A stretch of 64,000 bases of DNA, from contig NC_086356.1 in NCBI RefSeq assembly GCF_036324505.1, positions 19,343,528-19,407,527 of the forward strand. Direction: 5' to 3'. Position 1 is the stretch's first letter; each line of letters opens with the position of its first letter. Under the pieces are notes generated by a model. It was not told the DNA's origin. It saw only the letters and a list, made by a program, of their open reading frames with translations, and searched no databases. This DNA is from Eleginops maclovinus. Taxonomy: Eukaryota; Chordata; Actinopteri; Perciformes; Eleginopidae. The position numbers were made by a program, and so were the translations under genes. Positions 1 through 9,157 of this stretch are shown piece after piece.

Positions 1-541
1 TGAAGGATTAGAACAGTGACTATGGGTCTGCCATAGCTTTTAAAGTCATTCAGAGTGGGGGCGTCTCCTCCCCTCTCCCCTGTGAGTGTCCCCATGCTGC
101 TGGACTTCCGCCCCGTGTAGCAGGTGTCTGCAGGATCCGTAAATTAAATCCATCATTCAATATCATCTGGAGGCCGTCGTTTATATTTGTGACTTGTTAT
201 GCTGCTGCTACTCCCGTTACCTTCCAGATACATGCTATGGCTCGCTCAACCTCTCTCTCTGTCAACACATGCACACACTTATCGCCCACTCTCTCTCTTA
301 AAGGGAGACGCTGCCTCAGTCTGCATTATGCTACTATTACTAATTACTAATCCTAACACTTCATTTCTCTTGGACAGCCGAAGGCGAAGAAGGCCAAGGG
401 GAAGAAGGTGGCACCTGCCCCTTCAGTGGCCAGGAAACATGAGGCCAAAAAGTAGTCAACCCCCTCTTTGAGAAGAGGCCAAAGAACTTTGGGATCGGTG
501 AGTAACCTTTATTGATTTTTGTAAGAGTTAGGTAACCACTT

Positions 542-612
542 TGCAGATGATGTAAAGAATATTTGATATCTTAAGAACACTGAGGACAACTTTAATCAAG
601 ATCGCTGATGCA
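542..612 (+). ncRNA. snord24: Box C/D snoRNA SNORD24 (U24), intronic
   Basis: The sequence closely resembles human U24 at both ends: TGCAGATGATGTAAAG at the 5' end and CAAGATCGCTGATGCA at the 3' end. Box C is ATGATGT (547-553) and box D is CTGA (605-608); the 4-base ends (542-545 and 609-612) pair as a terminal stem. The guide just upstream of box D is conserved, so its 28S rRNA 2'-O-methylation target is probably kept. The middle differs from human: a CTGA at 580-583 may be box D', but the guide before it has diverged and box C' is not clear. It lies in the intron after the surviving L7a-like exon, the same place as in human RPL7A. Confidence 0.88.
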
Positions 613-838
613 CTTAAGCTTCAAATAGAAAAAAGTGCTTAGTTTAATTTCAGATACTGAACATGTGTTTTATTTTCTCTCAGGCCAACTGGACTTGACA
701 CACTTGTGTGAAATAGACTGTCTCCTCTCTGGAGAGCGAGAAGGCCCAGCTCGTCATCATTGTCCACACTGTGGATCTGATTGAGGTAAGCTTTCGTCTT
801 TATTTTTTCAGCAGCAGTGGAATAGACGACTGTGGTCA

Positions 839-898
839 CTAGCAATGATTTACGGATATATTGTATGTGGATTGAACTTCAGAAAGCCCTGGTGCTCA
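839..898 (+). ncRNA. Degenerate SNORD36-like box C/D copy
   Basis: The segment starting GTCACTAGCAATGAT (835) matches the start of the copy at 1212, and its second half (GTGGATTGAACTTC) matches GTGGATCAAACTTC in that copy. Box C has decayed to ATGATTT and box D to CTGG, but AGCA (841-844) and TGCT (893-896) can still pair as a terminal stem. I infer a dying duplicate of the SNORD36 unit. It may not be processed. Confidence 0.35.
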
Positions 899-950
899 TT
901 AGAAGTTAAATTATTTACAGTGACTGGTCTTTACTGTTTAACCTGGCCTT

Positions 951-1017
951 AATGCAGTGATGTATGAATTTCTTCACCTGATACGTGATGCTTTTGACCT
1001 TTTTAACCCTGAGCATT
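951..1017 (+). ncRNA. snord36: Box C/D snoRNA, SNORD36 family, intronic
   Basis: All box C/D elements are present: terminal stem AATGC (951-955) with GCATT (1013-1017), box C GTGATGT (957-963), box D' CTGA (978-981), box C' GTGATGC (985-991) and box D CTGA (1009-1012). The guide before D' is GAATTTCTTCAC and the one before D is CTTTTTAAC. SNORD36 genes lie in RPL7A introns downstream of SNORD24, which fits this position; the family name rests on that context and on the shared guide rather than on an alignment. Length (67 nt) is normal for the class. Confidence 0.75.
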
Positions 1018-1216
1018 GGCCAAAATATTTTAAATATGTATATAGAAAAGGGAAGGTTGCTCTCCTGGAAGAAAATAATTGTATTTTTGCACTTATCTGC
1101 AGGTGTGAACACTGTCACCCCTGGAGAGCAATCTTTGCTCACCATGTGGCTCGATTGAGATAAGCCTATTGTGCTTCATTTCTCTAGCAGTGAAACGGTT
1201 GGATGTAGAAAGTCAC

Positions 1217-1275
1217 TAGCAATGATGTATGAATTTCTTCACCTGCATCCTCTGTGTGGATCAAACTTCTGCAGA
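1217..1275 (+). ncRNA. SNORD36-like box C/D copy with altered D box
   Basis: A good box C (AATGATGT, 1221-1228) is followed by the same guide, GAATTTCTTCAC, as in the copy at 951, but the D' box reads CTGC and the expected D box also reads CTGC (1269-1272). The flanking GCA and TGC could pair weakly. It sits downstream of the second, decayed exon copy, consistent with a tandem duplication of exon plus snoRNA. Function is uncertain because box D is non-canonical. Confidence 0.4.
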
Positions 1276-1726
1276 AATTCTTACATTTGTTCAAATAAAT
1301 TTGCTTACAAATATAGATCTGCAGTGACTAAGTCGACTTTTTATGGACCGAACAGTCAAGATAGTATACAAAAGGCCAATAGATTTATGAAATTAATGGA
1401 TTAGTCGCAGCTCTAAACAAATGTATCAATTATCCTTGTTTTAATCTTTGTCGAACTTTATTTCCAGATCCTTCATCACACATGAGGAGGCTTCAGTGAG
1501 ATCCTCTGCTGTGAAAGCGGCTCCCACTGTTTGTTTGGGAGACTTTCCTTTTTGATAAAGCTCATAGTCGGGCGAGACAGGAACATCCTCCTACATTCTA
1601 CTTTATTTAAGTTCCCTATCATTTTTGTCCTTTGATTGTCTGTTTAAATGTTATGTCTTTACATTTTGACGTTCATGTTCTGTACAAACTGTAAAGCTCC
1701 AAATGTGATTTGCTAAATTGTTTTAA

Positions 1727-1732
1727 AATAAA
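1727..1732 (+). terminator. Poly(A) signal of the rpl7a-derived locus
   Basis: AATAAA, followed 13 bases later by a short A run. It could end the last exon starting near 1470. From here to the surf1 stop (2407), which is transcribed towards it, there is only AT-rich spacer and the surf1 3' UTR. Confidence 0.6.
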
Positions 1733-2406
1733 GTGTACCCTCTAAAAAAAAAACGTCTGTCATTTAAATATTCTGTATTTTGGAATCCAAATGCTACTTT
1801 ACATTAATATATAAGGGAATGTTGGGGAAACACTGTTCAGATTTAGCTGCCTTTAGGAGTGTAAATGTATTCCATATCATATTGATGTAAATAACATTAT
1901 TCTTTAACCCCCACTGTAACAGAAGGGATATTAACATTGCTTGCATGATTAAAAATGCAGATGTATTTTTTTCAGAACACAAGGAATAATCTGTATAACA
2001 ATATTTTACCATACCTAGAAATCACATGACTCAAATTCTATACTGCCTTTAAACCTTGTCTAAAAACCATTTCCTCTAAGATGCTATATCCACATTAGGA
2101 TTATTGACTGGGCCCACCAGCTGTTTCCTAATTGTCATTGGAATGCTGAAGATCATCTGTTAACTTTAAAAACAACTGCAGAAAACGTATAATATTTTAA
2201 GGAATATCCAACTTGTAAGTGTCTCCAGATAATAAACATGAGGAATGCAAAGATAACTTAGATTTCTATTTATTCTCTTATATAGGTTTCAGGAGAATAA
2301 TACACAAGTATTTACAAATCCATCAGCGAGTCAATGCAGCACATCAGCTACATCAGATATGTGCTTTGCAATATACATAATGCAAGGTTTGCTGCATTTG
2401 AACATA

Positions 2407-5400
2407 TCACAGTTTGATCTTCTTGATGAACTTTGCAAACCACATGTAGGAGGTCGCTGCACACAAGCCGTACCTAAGAGGAAAAATAGACCAAATTCAG
2501 TAAAAATGAATTATTTATTTACAGTAGCTTTAGAGACCGGATTTAGGACCTACCATGTTAATATGTACTGCATGTGTTCGTTCCTCAGTGTGATTCTTGT
2601 CTGTCCTCCTATTGGTCCACCAGGAATAGTGCTCTCTGCATAACAAAATGTTATATTTACTCAAGCAGGTTTAAAAATTCTCTATTCTGTGGAATAATAA
2701 CTTTGACGTAAATAAACACCGGCATATTGACTAAGATCTAGTTGAGTCAAAGTGTATCATGGTATTTGTAGTTCTTACCGAAGCATGCATCGATGAAGAT
2801 GGGCTCTGCTCCGGTGACACCGCTCATGGCCTCCAGGTCACGGTAGTGCCAGTGGTTCCTTTGCAGATCGTTGCTCGGTACGAAGGGTTTACGAATCTCC
2901 GTCAGCCTCACAACTCCAACCACCTCCACCTCACCCTCCACCTGCACACAATAGTCATTATTCTTTTTTTAATAAGTCAAAAATGTAAGTATATAAAATG
3001 TGAGGTTGGTTATAGCTGGGATGTTACATAAATCCCATCACTACTAGTACAGTTAGTGTAGTGAACCAATTATGGCACATTACCAATTGTCTTGCTACAG
3101 AAGTGAGTTATGCGAATTGTATTGAATTGGTAAATGTAATTTCTACTTGCATTAATCAGAATCAGAATCAGAAATACTTTATTCATCCCAAACTGGGAAA
3201 GTTCTTCTTTACAGCAGCAAAATACAATATGAAGCAAAACAAATCATTAGACATAAAAATGAGAAATATACAGATATTAAATAGTGTACAGTGTAAAGTG
3301 TGTATGTTATGTCCAGAGGACAGAGGCGACGGAGCAGGGAGTTGTCTGCCAGTCAGAGGGGAATTATTCTAAAGTGTTATAGCAGTGGGCAGGAAAGTTC
3401 TCCTGTATCTGTCCTAGTGACACGTCTTTAAGTTGAAATAACACAGTAAATAAGGACCAAAGAAAACATTTTTTTTAACATTTTCTTTAATTACAAAAAG
3501 TTCAAGTGTGTTGTGATGTGTGAAATGGAAATTCTCTGGCTGCAGAGGAAGCGGCACAAAATCGGAAACACCTCCTAAAGTATTGTCACTTGAGATCGCA
3601 TTGGTAGGGGACTACAGGTTTGAAAATGTACTCTTAAAATAAAAAGGCAGTGAAGTGTGAAATCATGTGAAGCTCTAACCTGTCCCTTCGTTCTGCTCTC
3701 TGGTCTGATCTTCCTCTTCGGCACGTACCCTCTGTTCACCAGGATCGTGATGCTGCAGGAGAACAAAGCAGTGATTGTTTGATTTAAGACTATGCAGTTA
3801 TTATTTTTTCCCTTGGTGATTTATATGTTGTCTTACCCGAGGTCGGTGCAGTGGAACGGGGTGATGACATTAGCGCCGGTCTCTCCACTGGAGGACAGCG
3901 TGCCCGCCTCTCGGGCCTCTTTCTCGGGGTCCACAGGAGAGCGGGGGAGGACGTAAAGCTCCTGAGAGTGGTCGTAATATCCTCGTGCTTTCACCCGTCT
4001 GTACTCCAGGCTCTGCAGCTCATGAGGACTAAGACCCAGGGAGGAAAATGACTAAATGTATACTTTATACAGGTAAATAGTAAGAATGAGAGGGAGACAA
4101 GGACATGTCGCACATTCAGTTGTGAGAGGAAGGATTTTAGTTATTTGTCAAGTTATTAAAGTGCTGTTTTAGGGTTCAGTCCCAGCTGTGGCGGATGCAG
4201 GTTTGAATCCCCCATGCAGTCCATTAACGTGTTTCATCACCTTCCTAATTAAGGCTTGAATTAATATTTTGTGCATTTTATCAAGGAACAATAAGTAATG
4301 TTGTTCACAGTACCACAATTGGAGAGGAGTGCTTATCAAATCACTTTTTACGTAAAATAATTTGTGTTCTTGCCGCTTGCAATGTTAGGGTTTGGATTGT
4401 GTGGGTGATTGCTTGTGTGTATAACATTGAATGTATCTAACACATTCTTACTCAAGAGGAAGAGGGATGGGCTCAGCAGTCGTGAGTCTGTTCAGCTCAT
4501 CTATCAGCTGCATCTTCCACTGACGCCGTCTCACCTTCACAGAAACACAAATATCCAGAGTCCATCCAACGACAACAATCCAAAGATACATCAGCATTAT
4601 TTTAAACAGTGTGATGACACAAAATAAGACATACCTGCCATGTACCAAGGCCGAAGGTGGAGGCCGGGATGAGCAGCAGCAACCATTTGAGGAAGGAGTC
4701 TTCTCCTTTCTGCACCTCGGCTGCTGTGGAGCCCGACTGTCGCCCGAAATTGATCAACCTGCCTGGAGGTTCACACAATGCATTTACTCTCTAAGAATAT
4801 AGGGATGGTACCCCACACATATAAAAAGAGATGTACCATCATGAGGTTATTAACTTTAAGCTGCAATAGAAAAATTATTATCTACACATTTTCTTTTATC
4901 GGCTCTCAGTTTACTTACACATAAATAAAATCCAAGTATAACAAAGACAAACAAAAACAAAAACGTAAACCAAGAAAAAAATGTCAGTCTGTATGTATGA
5001 CTCATATTTCCTTGTTTCTTTTATTTATTGTATGATTGTTTTTTTCTTTGCTTTTTCTAGATTAGTATCATACATTCTAATGTCTTTAAATGTGTCCATT
5101 ATTATTTTTTAAGAAACTGGTTTTAGTATCATGATCAGAGTCAGGCTTACATAAGAGCAACTCGTTTCGGTATACTGGTACATATGCACGTAGAAGCTAC
5201 TGCAAAAAAAAAAAAAAAAAAAAATTGAAATAAAAATATAGAGTAGAATACAAAACACATCATTCACAACAGAACAAATTATTGACATGTCTTTACATAA
5301 TTAGTCATTTAGAGTGGAGATGCTGTGCAGTTTTTTGTTTTTTTTGTAGTAAAAAGTAGTAGATCTGTGTGGAAATGTGCTGTCCAATAAATTACCTTCT

Positions 5401-5646
5401 GCACGTCGAAAGAGAGGCAGTCTGGGCAGGAGGAGAGTCCTCTTGATATAAATAACATGTGTCTAAAATAAATGACAACAATTAGATGAGGAATCATCTG
5501 CTGCCACTGGAAAGTGACATTCAGAACAGCACATTGTAGTTTCTTTATAATGAATAACTGCGGAAATTAAACAAATAACTTACCTGTTTCTTCAGAGTCG
5601 TTAACACCCGGTTGGAATAAACAAGAGCTGATTTTAAAGAAGCCAT
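2407..5646 (-). CDS. surf1: SURF1, cytochrome c oxidase assembly factor
   Basis: Inner mitochondrial membrane protein needed for cytochrome c oxidase (complex IV) assembly. Nine coding exons on the minus strand: 5646-5584, 5462-5396, 4762-4635, 4534-4452, 4028-3837, 3752-3680, 2941-2779, 2635-2554, 2473-2407. Phases join cleanly to 305 residues (human 300). Seen: a basic leader in exons 1-2 fitting a mitochondrial targeting peptide; a first membrane helix ([20 protein letters not shown], about 67-86); the family stretches [25 protein letters not shown] and GAEPIFIDA; and a C-terminal helix around [17 protein letters not shown] ending KKIKL. The start is the ATG that opens the leader in exon 1. 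On the minus strand AATAAA lies at 2274-2269, about 130 bases past the stop. Intron 6 carries an L2-like 3' tail. Confidence 0.95.
3150..3425 (-). mobile_element. 3' end of an L2-like non-LTR retrotransposon in a surf1 intron
   Basis: The stretch begins with repeated AATCAG then AAATACTTTATTCATCCC, the reverse complement of the common fish L2-like 3' tail. About 250 bases of unique 3' element sequence follow. No reverse transcriptase frame is left, so this is a 5'-truncated insertion. Confidence 0.6.
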
Positions 5647-5866
5647 TCTGAGTGAAATACTAATGTTATATGTTTAAAACTGGTCCGACTACATAACAGC
5701 TACATAATGATCAGAAGGGGACCGCTTATGGTGTTACCACTTCCGGTTTGTGACGCTGCGCCCCGGTGTGTTTGGCCACATGTTTCAGAAGTGTGTTGAT
5801 ATTTTCTGTCAGTCTTTATTGTGTCTTTTTGGATAATTTCAGAGACAGCTTCACGCTTTATCCATC
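5647..5866. promoter_or_regulatory. Bidirectional promoter between surf1 and surf6
   Basis: Only 220 bases separate the two divergent start codons. The segment holds an ETS-type core (ACTTCCGGTT, near 5740) and a GC-rich patch (GCTGCGCCCCGGTGTG), with no TATA box placed for either gene. Mammalian SURF1 also uses a bidirectional promoter, but its divergent partner there is SURF2. Confidence 0.7.
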
Positions 5867-8196
5867 ATGATGGACCTCGCGGCTAAAGACTCGTACATGC
5901 AGAAGTTTGCGATTAAAGTCTTTTCTCAGCAAGAACAGGAGCCGAAGAAGAGACCGTTTGGTAACCTTTTACCTTACACCTTATTGGCGATATAAAACTT
6001 GGCTTTAAAACTGTATATATTCTGTGTGTTTTATATGTTATGTGTTATTGGTTGTAGTAAAGGACTTAAGCTTATAAGGTGTCATTAAACATGTGGTTAT
6101 GACTGCGTGTGACTAAAGGAGACACTACACTTATAATAGTGAGTTTCTGTTGAGTGCGTTATTTATTCTAAGTATTTTTTTTATCCATAAATGTAATGCT
6201 TATTAGTGTTCTTATGAGCACCCTGCTGTGAATCAATGAAATAAATAAAACAGACAAAAATGCTTTAATTAAAGCCTGAGAGTAGTTAGAAAATGCCCTT
6301 TAGCTTATTGTTTTAATATTATTAATTTCTATTTTTTAAGGTTACAATTCTGTTTACAGTGTGTGTTCCGTTTTCTGTGATGATTATTTACATTCAAGGC
6401 AATTGTAATAGATCTACAAAATAAATATATACCTTTTTTAAAAAATGAATATAACATCTGGGTCATTTACCAAGCTGCTTTCCACTGGTCTTCATTTGTT
6501 TATACACAACTGAAGGCATTTTTTACTTTACTAACATTGAGCAAACATTGAAGAACATACAATATAAACATATAATATAAAATCTCACAGCTAACCTGAT
6601 GACTTTCTGAGGGTAAGTTTCAGCCTCTAAAGCAGCTGACTTTGTAATTTGTCTTTTGGAAAATAAAAATGTAAGGTAATGATTATCCATTTCCTTTTTG
6701 TTCACAGAAAAGCATCTGACTTTTTGAGTTTCAATTTCATTGCATTGCCTAAGCATGTTTAAGTTCCTAGTCTGTTAATGTAATGACAGTTTCAGGACCG
6801 TGGCAGTCCCATTGACATGTTGTCGGATAAATGTGATCATTAATAGGTATTTTGTCTCTGTGTAGCTCATTTCAAGGGTAAAAGTGAGACTGGTCCTCCA
6901 AAGAAGAAGAAGTGTAAAAAGAAAAGTTTTAAAGATGAGAAGAAGCCTAATCCCAAATCCCTACAAAAGCCCTCTCCTTCAACGGCTGCACAGAAAGGCC
7001 CCCCCGCGGCAAAACAGCCAAAAACTCAAATAAATGGATCTACAACGCCAGCGCCTAAAGGTACCGCAAGTGAGTCCATTACTCTGGTACTAACTGTTGT
7101 TTAACAATTGAAGGTCACATATTTTTTTCTCTTAAAGGAGGAATTGTACCGTCCAACTTCTCCACCGTCGATGTTTTACGCAAGAGACTTCATGAAAAAA
7201 TTGAGGAGTCCAGAGGGCAGGTATGCAGCATTCAAGATGATGACTGACATGACTCATTAGCATCTCTGTAATATTATCTGAATTTAGCTGATACGGTAAA
7301 CTTTACTGCAACCATGTTATTCAATCCAGTTGAAATGTCAGTATTTACCTAAAAGATGATAATTTAACAGTTGATTTGACTTTTACTGCTCAAGCGGATG
7401 CATTTATATGCCAACCTTGCCAGAGATCAATTCAAAGTGTGTGCGTGTTCCTGCAACACTGTGCAACGCTTAAGATAAATGTCTGTCTGATTAAACATGT
7501 TGCATATTTTTTTATCAGGGAGCCCCGAAGAACGCAGCGTCAGAAGCCGTGCAGGCAAAGCGAGCAAAACGAAAGATGGAACGGGAGCGCAAGAAGAGGA
7601 AGAGGAAAGAGTTTCGGCTGAAGAAACTGGCAGAAGAAAATGCCCAAGAACCGCCGGCGGAGATCAAAAAGGAACCTGAGCCGAGTCCCGCTGCGAGCAA
7701 AAGAAATGTATCAGCTATCGTCTTCAACAAGGTGGACATGGTGGAGGAGGAATATGTAGACAAAGAGAAGAAGAAGAAGCAGAAGAAGCAGAGCGTAAAG
7801 GGCCAGATAACACCCCTGCTGGGGAAGAACTACAAGCAGCTGCTGGGCCGCGTCGAGGCTCGCAAAGCAAAAGTGAACCAGCTGAGGGAGAAGGATGAGG
7901 AGAAAGCCAAAGAAATGGAGAACAAGATAAAGTGGACCAACGTGCTGTACAAGGCCGAAGGACTCAAAATCAAAGATGACGAGAACATGCTGCGCTCCTC
8001 GTTAAAGAAGAAGGAGAAGAGGGGCGCCAAGATAAAGAAGCAGTGGGGCGAGCGAAGCGAGAACATTGTGGGGAAGATGCAGAAAAGGCAGGACAAGAGA
8101 CGGAAGAACATCCAGAAACAGAAGAAGGCCAAAACGGAGAAGAAGAAGGATAGAGCGAGGAAGAGAGGCAGAGTGCTGCCTGGGGACTTGAAATGA
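5867..8196 (+). CDS. surf6: SURF6, nucleolar ribosome biogenesis protein
   Basis: Nucleolar nucleic-acid-binding protein of the SURF6/Rrp14 family, needed for pre-rRNA processing. Four exons (5867-5960, 6866-7060, 7138-7220, 7519-8196) give 349 residues (human 361). Seen: N-terminal AKDSYMQKFAIKVFSQ matching the family start; a Lys-rich low-complexity middle (KKKKCKKKSFKDEKK); STVDVLRKRLHEKIEESRGQ; then the conserved C-terminal SURF6 domain with PLLGKNYKQLLGRVEARK and KIKWTNVLYKAEGLKIKDDE, almost entirely charged, ending RKRGRVLPGDLK. Two ATGs stand in tandem at 5867 and 5870; the second is equally possible as the start. AATAAA lies at 8327-8332. Confidence 0.95.
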
Positions 8197-8326
8197 GCAG
8201 CAGCGAGTTCGCTGTTTCATAGGTTTAAATAATCTCTTTTTATGGCAGTATCATTTGTAAACATGATACATAAAACATGTTGTACCTTCATTCTTGTAAA
8301 GCAGTAGTATGATGTCTGTTGTGGTC

Positions 8327-8332
8327 AATAAA
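8327..8332 (+). terminator. Poly(A) signal of surf6
   Basis: AATAAA 131 bases after the surf6 stop, giving a short 3' UTR as expected for a housekeeping gene. From here to about 8850 the sequence is AT-rich and shows no gene. Confidence 0.6.
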
Positions 8333-8849
8333 ATGTGATCTTCACAAGATAGACATGAAGGAAAACATTGTATAATCTTTTGTTTTTGTTGAATATCAAA
8401 GTTGTTTGTGTATTTTAATAATATTTCTTGGGCCACCAGACAGCTCAGTGGTTAAATCTAAGCTCGAATCCCGAACATGTTAGGCAATATCCTCCCCTCT
8501 GTCCCCCCCTTTAAGCTCTAAGTTCTCCAATAATGTCCCTCTGGTCCAAAAAAATAATTATAATCATATTTTCTATGTTTTGGGGATATGCTTTTTCACT
8601 TTCTGTTAAATGAGAATTGATACTAAGCAGCATTAAAGAAAAAACAAACCAAGAAATAATATTTAATTGTAAGTAATGTACACAATCCAATATATACATA
8701 TAACATTTTTTACATTTACATTAATTTTATTACATTCAAAGTACATTTATTTGTACAATTGTTCCTTGTGCAAATTTAAAACATTTTAAAAATGTTTTTG
8801 TATTTATTTACATATTATATTTATTATTGATTTTTATCTTATAATTTAT

Positions 8850-8983
8850 GTATTCCGGCGTCCGCTGGAGTTACATCCGGGTAACTGCCCGTTGCCGTCT
8901 CGCCCCGCCCATCCAGGAAGTAGAAATGAAAACACAAGGAGGGAGGGAGGTCATTATTTAACTTCTTCTCCCGCATACTAGTA
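8850..8983 (+). promoter_or_regulatory. GC-rich promoter and probable non-coding first exon of kyat1
   Basis: A sharp rise in GC content within AT-rich flanks: CGGCGTCCGCTGG, GCCGTCTCGCCCCGCCCAT (GC box) and an ETS-like AGGAAG. It is followed by CATACTAG/GTAAGT-like sequence near 8975-8985 that could be the donor of a 5' UTR exon. The first coding exon begins at about 9152. Confidence 0.5.
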
Positions 8984-9157
8984 AGTGATTTCCCCTCAAA
9001 GTAAATACCCACAGGGCGAAAATGCACATTTAGAAACCCGTTTAATGCATTGGATTATTTTTTAAATATAGTATTCAAGTTGATGTTAAAGATGTTAAGT
9101 ATAGTAAGTTTAAGGTGCAGGAAGCGAATTATAAACCTCCCTTTATTACAGATAATC

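Larger units (their letters stand above)
65..1745 (+). pseudogene. rpl7a: rpl7a-derived locus, protein frame broken; probable non-coding snoRNA host gene
   Basis: Seen: an exon at 378-497, between a good acceptor and a GTGAGT donor, encodes the start of ribosomal protein L7a (PKAKKAKGKKVAPAPS...). At 453-455 the frame hits TAG because one base is missing; in the next frame the family sequence resumes (VVNPLFEKRPKNFGIG). The following L7a exons (QDIQPKRD... to ALDRQT) are not found. A second remnant, ending at 785 before GTAAG, matches the part reading KAQLVIIVHTVDLIE, and a more decayed copy of the same exon lies at 1102-1159 with its donor changed to AT. A long last exon starts near 1470 and ends after AATAAA (1727-1732). 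Known: vertebrate RPL7A carries SNORD24 and SNORD36 in its introns. Here the snoRNAs survive and the protein does not. A pyrimidine tract (65-81) followed by GTGAGT could be a 5'TOP first exon (inference). No intact L7a can be made from this locus. Confidence 0.75.

Noticed and set aside
199..471. 90-residue + strand open frame at the window start
   Set aside because: It crosses the acceptor of the L7a-like exon in another frame and reads as low-complexity Leu/Arg; it is an intron and exon shadow.
7515..8220. Long hydrophobic minus-strand frames opposite surf6
   Set aside because: They are the reverse complement of Lys/Glu-rich codons of the surf6 last exon, which always gives Phe/Leu/Ser runs.
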